Assembly: GCA_048594975.1 (NCBI GenBank)
Contig: JBMDXQ010000033.1
Coordinates: forward strand, 1 to 60,413
Direction of reading: 5' to 3'
Source of the DNA: JBMDXB01 sp048594975
Lineage (GTDB): Bacteria > Acidobacteriota > Vicinamibacteria > Vicinamibacterales > 2-12-FULL-66-21
Length of the DNA: 60,413 nt
Made by a program: the position numbers and the translations under genes. How positions within the stretch are numbered: position 1 is the first letter of the stretch; every line of letters begins with the position of its first letter. Under the pieces are notes generated by a model. The model did no database searches. It was not told the origin of the DNA and was given only the letters and a program-made list of their open reading frames with translations. Shown one piece after another: positions 1 to 10,800 of the stretch.

Positions 1-1
1 C

Positions 2-3000
2 GTCGATGGGACGATCGTCTCGGTGCACGCGTTCTGGTGGGGTGCGCTCGACGAGTTTCCCGGCCGCGACCTCTTCGTCGGCACCTGGGTCGATGGGGCG
101 CGCGACCACTTCGACGGCAAGCTGGCGGCGATCCAGTGGCATGCCGGCATACCGGAGGCGCTGCACGCGCAGCTCGACGAGCGCCGCGCGCACCCGGAAT
201 GGTTCATCACCCACAAGCTCGAGTCGCTGCGCGAGCGGCTCGACCTCGGCGAGGCGGTGGGACCGATCGTCCATCAGGGCGGGAGCGGCGCCTACCTCCA
301 GCCCTATCAGTACGGCGCGCTGATGTACCACGATTCGGTCGGCGCGGCGTTCGAGATGCACGGCGCGATTTACGCGCTCTTCCGCGGCTTGCGCAACGCC
401 GCCTCCCTCGGCTATCTCGTGAGCGACGAGGCGCCGTCGACCAGCCCCACCGGGCGCAAGAGCGTGTTCTCGAGAGGCGCGATCTACTGGTCGCCCGCGA
501 CCGGCGCCGTGGCGGTGGTGGGCGAGCTCTATCTCGACTACGAGGCGCTCGGCGAGGCGCGCGCGCTCGGCTTCCCGCTCGCCCCGGCCCAGCCGATCCC
601 GGGCGGCCTCGAACAGCGGTTCCAGTTCGCGCACATGTACCACAAGAGCGGGCAACCGAACGCGCACGAGGTGCACGGCGCGATTCTCGGAAAGTACCTC
701 GCCCTGGGCGGGCCGGCCGCGTTCGGCTTCCCGATCACCAACGAGACCGACGTGCGCCGCGGGGGGCAGGTGGTCGGCAAGTTCTCCGAGTTCGAGCGCG
801 GCACGATCTATTGGAGCTCGGCGACCGGCGCCTTCGAGGCGCACGGCGACATCCGGCAGAAGTTCCGCGATCTCGGCGGGCCGGCCGGCACGCTCGGCTT
901 CCCCACCTCCGACGAGCAGGACATCCCCGGCATCGCCGGCGGGCGGTTCAACACCTTCCAGAACGGCAGCCTGCTCTGGTACGGCAGCCTCGCCTCGATC
1001 GTGGTCGCCCGCCCGTTCCGCATCCGCATTGGCCGCATCAATGCCAAGGAGAGCGAAGGCTGGCTGATGGGCCAGAACGACATGTACATCTACATCAAGG
1101 TGTGGGACGGACCGCAGCTGGTGTACGACCAGCGGCGTCCGTCGAGCGGCGACTGGGGCGGCGACAACATCGTCGACGTCGACTTCACGATCCCGGTGGT
1201 GATCACGCCGAACGCCGCCAAGACGGTCACCTTCTCCATCGACGTCTGGGAGGCCGACCCTTTCAGCGACGACCACCTCGGCAAATGGACGAAGGTGCTC
1301 GATGCCGCGAACGGCTGGGGACTCAGCGAGGGCGGCGGCATCCTGAACTCGGGCGGGTTCGCCAAGATCAACTCGATCACCGCGGCGGTGCAGCCGCTCG
1401 TCGACGTCGCCAGCCTGAGCGAGACGGAGAAGTTCTGGGGTGTGGCCAACCAGGGCACCGACGACCTCAGCTACCAGCAGTACGCCGCGGCCTTCTCCGA
1501 CGTCGACAGCGAGACCGAGTGGTGGGACGTCACCGACTGGCTCGACCGCGCCTTCTACGAGCTGGTCGTGCAGGACCTGGCCGAGAGCGGCAACTGCTTC
1601 GGCATGAGCCTCGAGGCGATCTACTCGCGCAAGGCGAGAAGCCTGTTCTCGATGCCGCTCAACCGCTTCACCGACTGGAACGTGGTGCGCCCGGAGGTGA
1701 ACGTGCGGCACTGCTACCAGGTTGGCGCCGGCCCGATCTGGTGGTTCGTCGGCGAGTTCCTGACCGGCAACACGCACGATCCGAAGGACGTGTTCACGCG
1801 CACCCGCGACGAGTTCAACCGCGGCAACCACCCGGTCATCTGCATCACGCAGAACTACGATTTCAGCGGCGCACCGCACTGCATCCTGCCGATCGCGTGG
1901 GATGCGAGCGCCAAGCCGTGGCGCATCACGATCTCCGACCCGAACTTCCCGAACCAGCTGAGGACGCTCACGGTGGACCCGGACGCCAACGAGTTCGAGT
2001 ACGTGGGGAGCAGCACCTATCGCGGCGGGGAATGGAGCGGGGGGCGCTTCCACTACATGCCGTACTCGGTGCTGTCGAGCGCGCCCCGGACGCCGGTGTG
2101 GGACGCGATCCTGCTGATCCTCGCCGGGACGCTGATCATCCTCGGCGACGACGCGCAGACCGAACGGCTGACCGATGGCCAGGGCCGCGACATCGACGGG
2201 CACGGCAGCCGCGCGCGCCAGCTCCTGCAGGCGGGCGACGCGCTCACCGGCTTCTTCGTGCCGTTCAAGGGCTATGACGCGGCGCGGCAACTGCGCGCGC
2301 GCCCGCAGCCGGCGCGCCGGCCCCGCGGGAAGGGGACCGTCGCGGGCGAGCTGCTGCTGCGCCGCCGCCTCGAGCGGGAGGAGCAGCTCGTCGGACCGGC
2401 TGGCGTCGACCTCGCCGCGCTCGCGCATCTGCCGCTCGCCGAGCTCACCGCGAGCCGCAGCTTCCGCGCCATCCGAAACGCCGTCTTCGGCGAACGGCGG
2501 CCCGGCGGTGCGCTGGCGAGCCGCACGCTCTACCGCCTCGCCCGCGACCCGGCCGCGATGCGGCAGCTCGACGCAGAGGCGCGGAAGATCGTCGCCGCCG
2601 CCGCGGGCGCGGCCCTGCCCGGCGATTTCCGGCATTCCGTCGTCGGCCTGCGCCGGGAGGGCGCGCTCAGCTACGGCGTGAAGCACGGATTGAGCGAGTT
2701 CCGGCTCGGCTCGTCGCTCGCGGCCGCCGAGCGCGTGCGGCTCTCGGTGGACCGGCCCGGCACCAGCACGAACCAGGTGGAGGTGACCGCGACGCGTGAC
2801 AAGGTGGTGCGGCTCGAGGTCGCGCACAAGCTCGGCGTCGCGGGCGACCACGTGCGCATCGCCGTCGACCGCATCCCGGTTGCCGCCGCGACGCCGCTGC
2901 AGCTCAACCTCAAGCCGGGGCTCGGCGGGCTGGAGCTGATGACCGGCGGTGTGCGGGTGGAGGCGCGCGTCGAAGTCACCGCGGTGATCGACCGCCGGCC

Positions 3001-3148
3001 GATCCGCCGCTCGTTCCGGTTGCCGCTCGAGGGCGGCGCGCGGCTGAAGCTCTCGAACGTGCTGGCACAGCGGACGCTCGGCGTGTCGCGAATCGACGCC
3101 CTGCTCGGGCCGGCGCGGGACAGCCGGATCGTCACCAGCAGCCGCTAG
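2..3148 (+). CDS. LGFP-repeat protein with papain-like cysteine-peptidase domain (5' partial)
   Basis: The frame is open to the left edge, so the start is probably outside the window; a GTG at 23 is the first internal candidate and is used for numbering. The first ~330 residues hold about four LGFP-type repeats (LGFP, FGFP and LGFP cores, each near an aromatic 'IYW' strand), a cell-surface or wall-binding module. A C2-like beta segment follows (~335-440). A region around 515-660 then has Cys525 in 'SGNCFGMS', His619 in 'APHCILPI' and Asp639/Asn641 in 'SDPNFP', the order expected of a papain-like Cys-His-Asp/Asn fold. A hydrophobic stretch lies at ~690-710, followed by a basic alpha-rich and beta-rich tail. 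The repeats are seen directly; peptidase activity is inferred from motif order. It could instead be an inactive peptidase-like surface protein. Confidence 0.7.
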   Translation, partial: VDGTIVSVHAFWWGALDEFPGRDLFVGTWVDGARDHFDGKLAAIQWHAGIPEALHAQLDERRAHPEWFITHKLESLRERLDLGEAVGPIVHQGGSGAYLQPYQYGALMYHDSVGAAFEMHGAIYALFRGLRNAASLGYLVSDEAPSTSPTGRKSVFSRGAIYWSPATGAVAVVGELYLDYEALGEARALGFPLAPAQPIPGGLEQRFQFAHMYHKSGQPNAHEVHGAILGKYLALGGPAAFGFPITNETDVRRGGQVVGKFSEFERGTIYWSSATGAFEAHGDIRQKFRDLGGPAGTLGFPTSDEQDIPGIAGGRFNTFQNGSLLWYGSLASIVVARPFRIRIGRINAKESEGWLMGQNDMYIYIKVWDGPQLVYDQRRPSSGDWGGDNIVDVDFTIPVVITPNAAKTVTFSIDVWEADPFSDDHLGKWTKVLDAANGWGLSEGGGILNSGGFAKINSITAAVQPLVDVASLSETEKFWGVANQGTDDLSYQQYAAAFSDVDSETEWWDVTDWLDRAFYELVVQDLAESGNCFGMSLEAIYSRKARSLFSMPLNRFTDWNVVRPEVNVRHCYQVGAGPIWWFVGEFLTGNTHDPKDVFTRTRDEFNRGNHPVICITQNYDFSGAPHCILPIAWDASAKPWRITISDPNFPNQLRTLTVDPDANEFEYVGSSTYRGGEWSGGRFHYMPYSVLSSAPRTPVWDAILLILAGTLIILGDDAQTERLTDGQGRDIDGHGSRARQLLQAGDALTGFFVPFKGYDAARQLRARPQPARRPRGKGTVAGELLLRRRLEREEQLVGPAGVDLAALAHLPLAELTASRSFRAIRNAVFGERRPGGALASRTLYRLARDPAAMRQLDAEARKIVAAAAGAALPGDFRHSVVGLRREGALSYGVKHGLSEFRLGSSLAAAERVRLSVDRPGTSTNQVEVTATRDKVVRLEVAHKLGVAGDHVRIAVDRIPVAAATPLQLNLKPGLGGLELMTGGVRVEARVEVTAVIDRRPIRRSFRLPLEGGARLKLSNVLAQRTLGVSRIDALLGPARDSRIVTSSR

Positions 3149-3261
3149 CGCAGTGGCCGGCTTCGCGCCCGGACTCGACCTGGATCGCCAGGCCGGCATT
3201 TCAGTCGACCGACGGAACCAGTCGTCGTCCCGGGCGGATGCGTCCACTGCGGTCGGCCGTC

Positions 3262-3267
3262 TATACT
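3262..3267 (+). promoter_or_regulatory. -10-like TATACT close to the start codon
   Basis: TATACT lies 8 bases before the ATG at 3276, which would put the transcript start within about two bases of the start codon (a leaderless message). No convincing -35 box is visible 17 bases upstream, so this is a weak call based on one hexamer and its position. Confidence 0.3.
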
Positions 3268-3275
3268 GACCGCTC

Positions 3276-4178
3276 ATGCCCGGTCAACTCGATCGCCGCG
3301 AATTCCTGGCTGCCGTTGGCGGCCTCGCCCTGTTGCCGCCGGCGGCTGCCGCGTCCCTCGGCGTCATGGCGAACCGCGAGGCCCGCATCAGGACGAGCTG
3401 TAATCTCTACTCGTTCAACGCGCCGCTCACGCGCGGGGAGATGACGCTCGAGCAGGTCATCGCGTTCTGCGCCGATCTCGGCTTCGAGGCCGTGGACCCG
3501 ACCGGCTACTACTTCGCCGGGTACCCCGCCCCACCGACGGATGAGGAGATCCATCGCATCAAGCTCCATGCCTTCCGCCTGGGCGTGAGCATCAGCGGCA
3601 CCGGTGTGCGCAACGATTTCGCGGTGGCGGACAGGGCCCGGCGGGACGCCGACGTGCAACACGTCTCGCGCTGGGTGACGGTCGCGGCACGACTCGGGGC
3701 CCCGGTCCTGCGCGTGTTCGACGGACGCGCGATACCCGAGGGCTACTCCAGGGCCGAGGTCTTCGAGTGGATCGTCCAGAGCCTCGAGGCCTCGGTGGCA
3801 CACGGCGCTGCTGCAGGTGTCGCGATCGTGCTCCAGAACCACAACGACGCGCTGAAGACCGCGGCAGATTTCCTCGAGATCCGCCGGCGGATCCCATCGC
3901 CCTGGTTCGGCCTCAACGTGGACATCGGCAGCCTGCGCACGACGAACGATCCGTATCGGGAGATCGCCGCGCTGGCTCCCCACGCCTACACCTGGCAGGT
4001 GAAGGAGCTGGTGTACCGCAACAACGTGGAAGAACGGGTGGATCTGCGGCAGATCGTCCGCATCCTCCGCGAGACGGGCTATCGAGGCTACGTGCCCCTC
4101 GAGACGCTGGGGCCGGGCGATCCACGCGAGAAAGTCCGGCGCTTTCTGGACGAGTTCCGGGTGGCGCTGGCCGGGTAA
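3276..4178 (+). CDS. Tat-exported sugar phosphate isomerase/epimerase-like TIM-barrel protein
   Basis: This 300-residue protein starts with a twin-arginine type leader: 'DRREFL' at ~6-11, then a hydrophobic alanine/leucine stretch to about residue 30. The rest matches the xylose isomerase-like TIM-barrel family (IolE/AP-endonuclease-2 fold). Segments consistent with metal-binding strands are 'LQNHND' (~188), 'NVDIGS' (~211) and 'PLETLGPG' (near 275). Secreted members with a Tat leader are common in Acidobacteria and Planctomycetes and are usually linked to sugar catabolism; the substrate cannot be read from sequence. It ends 12 bases before the stop of a convergent permease gene. The ATG at 3276 is chosen because it gives the complete Tat motif. 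Confidence 0.8.
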   Translation: MPGQLDRREFLAAVGGLALLPPAAAASLGVMANREARIRTSCNLYSFNAPLTRGEMTLEQVIAFCADLGFEAVDPTGYYFAGYPAPPTDEEIHRIKLHAFRLGVSISGTGVRNDFAVADRARRDADVQHVSRWVTVAARLGAPVLRVFDGRAIPEGYSRAEVFEWIVQSLEASVAHGAAAGVAIVLQNHNDALKTAADFLEIRRRIPSPWFGLNVDIGSLRTTNDPYREIAALAPHAYTWQVKELVYRNNVEERVDLRQIVRILRETGYRGYVPLETLGPGDPREKVRRFLDEFRVALAG

Positions 4179-4190
4179 GTCTGCGCCAGG

Positions 4191-6662
4191 TCAGGACTGC
4201 AGCGCGATCACCGGATCGACCCGCGCGGCCCGTCGAGCGGGTGCGACGCACGCGGCGAGCGATGCCAGGGCGAGCACGCTGGTGACGAGGAGCATCACGC
4301 CGGAATCGAACGGCGCGACGCCGTACAGCTGTGAGGCGATGAATCCGCGCAACGCGACGGCACCCGCAATCCCGAGCGCCAGCCCGGCGACGACCAGCAC
4401 GACGCCCTCGCGCAGGATCAGGCGCAGGATCCCGCCGGCATCGCTGCCGAGCGCCATGCGTATGCCGATCTCGCGTGTGCGCTGGCCGACCTGATACGCC
4501 AGGACGCCGTAGATGCCGATCGACGCCAGCAGCAGCGCCACCACGCCGAATCCCAGCGACAGCAGCATCGGCGCCCGGCGCGGGTTGAGCGATCGCTCGA
4601 TGCGCTCGCTCATCGCAAACGTGTCGAAGAGTTGCATCTCCGGGTCGATCGACGTGAGCGCGCCGTTGACCGCCTTCGTCATCACGGCCGGATCGGTGCC
4701 ATTCGTTCGAATCGCGAAACCGATGCCGCGGCTCGGATTGGACGCGTAGGGCAGGTAGTACGCGCCAACGCGAGCGTTCTCTCCTTCGACGAGCCCTCTG
4801 AGCTTGACGCTCTTCACGACGCCGACGATGCGCATCCACGCGGTCTCGGGCGTCGGCTTCGCGATTTCCTCCGGGCTGCGCGGCAGGTACATCCGGCGGC
4901 CGAGGGGGTCGGCATTCGGCCAGAACCTGTTCGCCAGCTGCTCGTCGATGATGACGACCGGCGGCGCGGGCGGCGCGTCGCTGTCGGTGAACAGCCGGCC
5001 GCGAACGAGCGGAACACGAAGCGCCTCGAGGTACCCTGGCGTGACGTAAAGCTGGTTCGGCGAGACGAGCGACTCGCCGGGCGTCATGACATGTCCCTCG
5101 GGGATGATGACGCTGCTGCTGCCGTCCCAGCTGAACGGAAGATAGCTGCTCACCCCCGCCGCCGCCACGCCCGGCAGCGCTCGGATGCGTTCGAGCGCGC
5201 GGTCCGTGTACGACCTGAGCGCCGCGTCATCCCGGTATCGTGCCTCGAGCGGGGCGACACGCCCGGTCAGCACCTGCTCGGCCATGAAGCCGGGATCGAC
5301 TTGCAGCAGCGCTCGAAAACTGGCGAGCAACAGGCCGGCGCCGACGAGCAGCACGAAGGCGAGCGCCACCTCCGCAACGACGAGTCCGCGCCGGACGTAC
5401 TTTGCCCCAGGGCCTGATGTGCCAGTCCGGTTGTCGTCGCGGAGCACCTTGCTCAGGTTCATCCCCGCGAGGTGCATCGCGGGAACCGCGCCGGTGACCA
5501 CGCCGAGCACGAGCGCCAGGCCGAGCGTGAACACCACGACGACCGCATCCATCCGGATCTCGTGCGCCCGTGGAATCTCGGCAAGACCGAGCCAGGGAAG
5601 GGTGCCGAGGCTCCAGTAGCCCAGCGCGAGACCGCACGCGCCTCCCACGATCATCAGCACGGTCGTCTCGGTGACGAGCTGCCGGACGACGCGGGCACGC
5701 GGCGCGCCAAGCGCGTGTCGTGTCGCAAGCTCCCGCAGCCGTCCGCTCGCCCGCGTGAGCGAGAGGTTGGTGATGTTTACGGCGGCGATGAGCAGCACGA
5801 AGAGCACGCCGCCCCACAGCATGTGCAGCGCCCCGCGGATGTTGCGCACGAGGTCGGCGTCGAACCGGGTCACGACCGTGCGATAGCCTGCGTTGACGAG
5901 CAGGTGCTTCAACGAGCCTGCACGCTCGATGTATTCGGCGTTCATTGCATCGAGCCGCTCCTGCACCTGGCGCAGCGACACTCCGCCAGCCAGCCGTCCC
6001 ATGCTGTCGTGGTTCTGGCTGTACCGTCGATCGTCCGCCGTGTCTTGGGCGGTGAATGCCAGCGGCACCCAGATGCGCAGCTCGGGATCCAGGAACGTGA
6101 AGTCTTCCGCGAGCACGCCGACCACGGTGTACTTCGTGTCGTCCAGCCGAAGCTCGCGCCCGACGATGCCGTCCACGCCGCCGGGCTGGCGCCGTGCGAA
6201 CGCGTAACTGACGACGGCAACGCGTTCGGAGCCGGGGGAACCTTCCTGCTCGGTGAACAGGCGGCCGCGCACCGCGCGCGCCCGCAACACCGTGAAGAAC
6301 GAGGGCGTCACGCGCAGCGAGGCGACGCCTTCGGCGCCGGCCCCTTCACCCACGCGGAATCCGCCGAACTGGTAGAGCGCCACCGAGTCGAGGACGTCCG
6401 TGAGCGCGCGACGATCGACGTAGTTGGGGACCGACGTGCCGGCCCGTTCCACCCCCGCACCGGGAAAGGCATCGAACATGAACACGAGTCGGTCCGATTC
6501 CGGATAGGGCATCGGCCGGAGGAGCACCGAGCGAACGACTGTGAAGATGGCGCTGTTGGCGCCGATGCACAGGCTCAACGTGAGAATCGTGGTGAGGGCA
6601 AACGCCCGGTCCTTCCAGAGGAGCCGAAGCGCGAGGCGGAGATCCTGCCGAAGTACGTCCAC
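4191..6662 (-). CDS. ADOP-family orphan ABC permease (MacB/FtsX-like, duplicated)
   Basis: A full-length 823-residue ADOP protein (acidobacterial duplicated orphan permease). The N-terminal helix (~18-43, 'LTLSLCIGANSAIF') is followed by a MacB-type periplasmic domain, an FtsX block (~285-400), a central helix ('ALAFVLLVGAGLLLASF', ~430), a second periplasmic domain with 'DPLGRRMY', and a C-terminal FtsX block (~690-815) containing 'IGIYGVLAY' and 'REIGIRMALG'. It ends in the 'ARRAARVDPVIALQS' type tail of the family. There is no ATPase gene beside it and no PadR partner, unlike three other copies in this window. The cargo is unknown; MacB relatives move peptides or lipids or transmit force across the envelope. 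Confidence 0.9.
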   Translation of the reverse strand: MDVLRQDLRLALRLLWKDRAFALTTILTLSLCIGANSAIFTVVRSVLLRPMPYPESDRLVFMFDAFPGAGVERAGTSVPNYVDRRALTDVLDSVALYQFGGFRVGEGAGAEGVASLRVTPSFFTVLRARAVRGRLFTEQEGSPGSERVAVVSYAFARRQPGGVDGIVGRELRLDDTKYTVVGVLAEDFTFLDPELRIWVPLAFTAQDTADDRRYSQNHDSMGRLAGGVSLRQVQERLDAMNAEYIERAGSLKHLLVNAGYRTVVTRFDADLVRNIRGALHMLWGGVLFVLLIAAVNITNLSLTRASGRLRELATRHALGAPRARVVRQLVTETTVLMIVGGACGLALGYWSLGTLPWLGLAEIPRAHEIRMDAVVVVFTLGLALVLGVVTGAVPAMHLAGMNLSKVLRDDNRTGTSGPGAKYVRRGLVVAEVALAFVLLVGAGLLLASFRALLQVDPGFMAEQVLTGRVAPLEARYRDDAALRSYTDRALERIRALPGVAAAGVSSYLPFSWDGSSSVIIPEGHVMTPGESLVSPNQLYVTPGYLEALRVPLVRGRLFTDSDAPPAPPVVIIDEQLANRFWPNADPLGRRMYLPRSPEEIAKPTPETAWMRIVGVVKSVKLRGLVEGENARVGAYYLPYASNPSRGIGFAIRTNGTDPAVMTKAVNGALTSIDPEMQLFDTFAMSERIERSLNPRRAPMLLSLGFGVVALLLASIGIYGVLAYQVGQRTREIGIRMALGSDAGGILRLILREGVVLVVAGLALGIAGAVALRGFIASQLYGVAPFDSGVMLLVTSVLALASLAACVAPARRAARVDPVIALQS

Positions 6663-7242
6663 CGGGGTCTCCAGGCTTGCGGTTGGGGTGCCATCTTCGA
6701 ACTACGATCCGCCGGGAGGCATGGTTCCCGGATTCTCGCCTGGTGACGAAGCGGTTCAAGCCGCTACCGAAGTGCCAGCCTGGGAACTGCGCAGGGGCGT
6801 TCGACACCGACATCGGCACCGGCAGTTGGATGAACTGTGGACCGTCGATTCACCGCTGGTCGAAAATCACGTAGGCCTTTGATGGTGTTGCCTCTCGTCA
6901 TCGCGCTGGATGGATCTTCGAATAGCTGATGAAGTAGTAGTATTCGTATCCCGCGATCTTCAGCCACGCTTCGGTGTCTTCGCTGATCTCCATGTGCCCT
7001 CGCCGACATTCAGGTCCGCTTCGGTCAGCGTGAGATATCCCACATCACCGATCCCGCGCGCGCCGGCCAACGGAGCCCGGCGAACATCGTTTACCCTGGG
7101 GGAGTATGAGACGGTACGTCGCTCCATCGTCACACCGATCGACACGGCAATGATGTCTTTGAACCGTGCCAGCGCATGACATATAACTTGCTCGTCCGCT
7201 CGTCCCACACGAGTGTCTCATCATCGCGGTCAGGAGGGTGCC
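6663..7242. other. Intergenic stretch between the permease and the secreted-protein operon
   Basis: About 580 bases with no intact gene. Apart from the short 'FISYS' remnant on the minus strand at 6898-6993, I see only short unsupported frames. It should hold the promoters of the permease (leftward) and the secreted pair (rightward), but no convincing -35/-10 pair stands out. Confidence 0.5.
6898..6993 (-). pseudogene. Possible TIR-domain N-terminal remnant
   Basis: A 31-codon minus-strand frame, ATG at 6993 and TGA at 6898-6900, preceded by a GAGGG ribosome-binding-like stretch. It contains 'YEYYYFISYSK', resembling the first beta strand of a TIR domain ('FISYS'). Nothing TIR-like continues after the stop in any frame, so it would be a decayed fragment. 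The motif is short and chance similarity is possible. Confidence 0.25.
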
Positions 7243-7833
7243 ATGCCGACTGCACATCGGCTCGCCGGTTCGGTCGTCGCGTGTCTCGCCGGGTTGTTCA
7301 CCGGCGGCGCGGTCGCAAACGTTCAACTCCCCGCTGAGAACGCCCGGGCGGAATCGCCGTCCGGTCTGACGCTGACGTGCGAGGTGTTCTGCAGCCAGAC
7401 GAAGCTGCGGACGGGAAACGCCCGTTTGCGGTGGAGGATCGATCCCGCCGCGCGCGCCCGGAGCGGACTGGCCACGCTCGCCGAGGCGAAGCAGGCCCTG
7501 GAGCTGACGGTCTTCGACCAGGGCTTTGACAAGGGGCTGTTCGTTACGGTGCCGGTCTCCCAGCCGGTCACGGGCAGGGCTGTCGAAGCGCGTGCGCAAG
7601 GAAAACCGCCGACGCTGCGCGCCTATCAAGTCCAGCTGATCGCAGTCGAGCGAGCGCCCGAACGCGCGGCCGATGCGCCGGGCGAGATGAGCGCGGTCAT
7701 CGAGAACCTCGAACCGGGAATGAACTATTCGTGGCGCCTCACCATCGAAGCGCCGAAGGGACGGCTCGTCTCAGCGGTCGTCACCTGCAAGGCACCGATA
7801 TGTCCGGCGGACATCATCGGGAGGCAGCCATGA
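7243..7833 (+). CDS. Secreted protein of unknown function, coupled to the next gene
   Basis: 196 residues with an N-terminal signal peptide (basic start, hydrophobic core 'AGSVVACLAGLFTGG', cleavage near residue 24-30). The mature part has four cysteines, two in 'CEVFCSQ' and two in 'CKAPIC' near the C-terminus, suggesting an extracytoplasmic disulfide-bonded beta protein. The ATG at 7243 is preferred over an in-frame start at 7213 because an AGGAGGG stretch sits just upstream and it starts the signal peptide cleanly. Its TGA overlaps the ATG of the following large secreted protein (ATGA), so the two are probably co-translated and act together at the cell surface. I do not recognise the family. 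Confidence 0.75.
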   Translation: MPTAHRLAGSVVACLAGLFTGGAVANVQLPAENARAESPSGLTLTCEVFCSQTKLRTGNARLRWRIDPAARARSGLATLAEAKQALELTVFDQGFDKGLFVTVPVSQPVTGRAVEARAQGKPPTLRAYQVQLIAVERAPERAADAPGEMSAVIENLEPGMNYSWRLTIEAPKGRLVSAVVTCKAPICPADIIGRQP

Positions 7834-10800
7834 GGTCGTTCAGCACTGCCTTCCTGGTGATCGTCTCTTGCCTCGTCTCGAACATGGCCGCCGGACAGAT
7901 GACCGTCGCGGTCCGCGATATCAGTCCTGATCAGTCGAGCTCCGATGCGACTAACCCGAACGGCGCCTCGGGTGGGCGCGTGAACGGCCTCGGGGTGGAC
8001 CGCAGCACGGCGGGGCGGGTGTACGCCGCCAGCGAATGGGGCGGTCTCTTCCGCAGCGTCGACAACGGCCTGAACTGGGCGCACCTGGACGGACACGTGC
8101 CGACGACGACGTGGGACGTCGAAGTGGACCCGACCAACTCCAACCGCGTGTACGCGACGTCGTTCTATGACGGCCGGGTCAACAGCCTGGCGGGCATCAA
8201 CGTCAGCACCGATGCCGGCGCGACGTGGACCCGGCCGGCGAGCGCCACGCCGCCAGCGGGCTTCTGCCTGACCAACCTGAGGCGGGCAGAGCCGGCGGCG
8301 TTCGGGATTTCAATCGACCCCGCCAATGCGAATCGCGTGCTCATCGGAACCAACTGCGGTCTGGCCGTATCCACGAACGCCGGCGTCACGTGGAACTTCG
8401 TCGACCCGACCCCGGCGACCGGCGCCCGGACGATCTGGGACGTCGTCGTGCACCACGGCGGGATCATCGACGTCTGCGGTGATGATGGGCACCATCGTTC
8501 GACCGACGGCGGCACCACTTGGACGACGGCGACGGGAACGCCTCCGCAGCCGCTCCCGAGCGCAACCTGCTCGCTCGCGGTCTCGCCCGACGAGGATTAC
8601 GTGCTGTTCGCGGCCGTCGGCACGTCGATTTTCGAGTCTGACAACGGCGGCCAGAGCTGGCAGAACAACTACCCGAATCCTTCCGCGCAGGGCCGCATTC
8701 CATTTATCGCGACCAATCAGCGTGCCGGAGCGACTTACGATCTGTGGTTCGGTGACGTCAGCCTGCACCGCGGCACCTGCACGACGCCGAGCCCGGCGGC
8801 GCCCGGAGGCGCCCGGCGCTGTAACGCGTCCGCTGCGTGGGCGAACGTCACCGCGGGTGCTCACAACGACTCGGGGGACGTCGCTTTTGCTCCCGGTGTC
8901 GCGAACGACGCCTGTCCCATCCTGTTTTCGTCGGATGGCGGCGTCTACCGGAATCTGAACACGGCCAGTCCGGGCTGCCACACTCCGAACTGGGAGCAGC
9001 CGACGGTCACGCCGCATGCCCTCTGGAACTACAGCTTTTCGGGCGTATCGCGACCGGGTGCCGCCACCGAACACCTGTATTTCGGGAACCAGGACACCGG
9101 CACGTTCGGAGCCGTCAATGGCGGCGCCACGCCCGTCCCCTGGACCAACCAGCGTTGCTGCGATGGGTTCGACGTCACCGGTGACGCGACACGTGCGCTG
9201 AGTACCGTCTGCTGCTGCTCCCCGCCCCCCGGTGGGCCGCCTTGCCCGCGGCTTACCCGGCTGTTCATCAGCGGTACCGGACTGTCGGGAGCGGCCACCG
9301 AAATAAACACCTACCCGCCCGGCACGCTCAAGCAGTTCCAGCACCTCGAGGCGATCGTCAATTTCGGCACCGACGACTTCGCCGTCGCGACGACGTCCGG
9401 CGTGTTCGTGACGCTGAACATCGGTGCGTCGCCGGTCGCGTGGACGCAACTCGGCGCGTCCAACAGCCCAGCCGACCCGTGCGGCCTGAGCGTGGCGTTC
9501 ACTGCCGGCACTCCGACGTTCTTCGTGAAGAGCGGAGGGTGCGACGGCGACGCGCAGGGGACGATCTGGAGGCACCAGGGCACGGCGGCGGGAGGCACCT
9601 GGCAGCAGGTGCCGAATCCCCCTGTCGGATCCTTCGGCATCTACGCCGTGGATCGCAACAACCCGCAGCGGCTCATCGCCTCGAACCTCGGAGGGGCGGC
9701 ACCGCGGATGGTGATGACACAGAACGGCGGGACGACCTGGAGCGCGCTTCCCGCGCTCGACCAGGTCATGACCGGTGCCGGGCTCTTTTCGTACGCGAAC
9801 CAGAGCGGGCCGACGCCGTTCACGGCGTTCAACGGCTATCCGCAACCGACGCTGGTGGCGTTCGATCCTTCGGACGCTGACATTCTGGTGGCGGGGGGCG
9901 CCGACTCGGGCGTCTTCCTCAGCGCGAACGGCGGCACCCGCTGGCAGCTCGTCACTGACCCGAACACGCCGGGGGCGTCCGGGACGCCGCATATCCCGCG
10001 GCCGATCTACGCGCACTTCGACCACGATCCGCCGGGCGGCGACATCAACCTCTATCTCGGAACCCGCGGTCGCGGCGCCTGGCGGCTGACGTTCAAGAAA
10101 GTCGCGATGCCCGAGATTCAGGTGCCGGCGCCGCCCTTCTTTGCGCCTGCCTGCGTCGGCTCCAGGGCGACGGCCACGTTGAACGTGTGCAACACGAGCC
10201 CCGGCAACCTGACCGTGAGCGGGATTACTTCTTCGAACGCAGATTTCACCGTGCAGGGACCGTCGGCGGGATTCCCTGTCACCATCAGCCACGACTTCTG
10301 CTTCCCGTTTCAGGTCTCGTTCAACGCCACGTCTCCGGGCCCGAAAAGCACGAACCTCACGATTGCCAGCAACGATCCCAACTTTCCCTCCCTGGTCGTT
10401 GCCGCAAACGCGACTGTCGGGTCTGCGACGGCAGCGACGGTGATCGCCGACACCGGGAACTTCGGCGCGTTGTGCGCGAGCGCCACGGACTTCCGGGATC
10501 TGCCCGTCACTATCAGCAACAGCGGCACCTGTACCCTGAACGTCAGCGGCATCTCGTCGTCGTCTGCCGAGTTCCAGATGGCACAGGTGCTCAACTTCCC
10601 GCTGACCGTTGCCCCGGGTGGCAGCCTGACTGTCCCGATCCGGTTCCAGCCGACGTCCGCCGGCGCCAAGGCGGGGACGCTCACCATCGTGACCAACGAT
10701 CCTTCGGCCCCGAGCAAAGTCGTCAGCGTGACGGGAAGCGCGCCCCCTGAGTACGTCTGCGAGCCGCCCGTGTTTGCCGCGATCGACGCCGCCGTGGGTC

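Noticed and set aside
5472..6746. A 424-codon frame antisense to the first permease
   Set aside because: Low-complexity charged translation opposite an intact ADOP gene.
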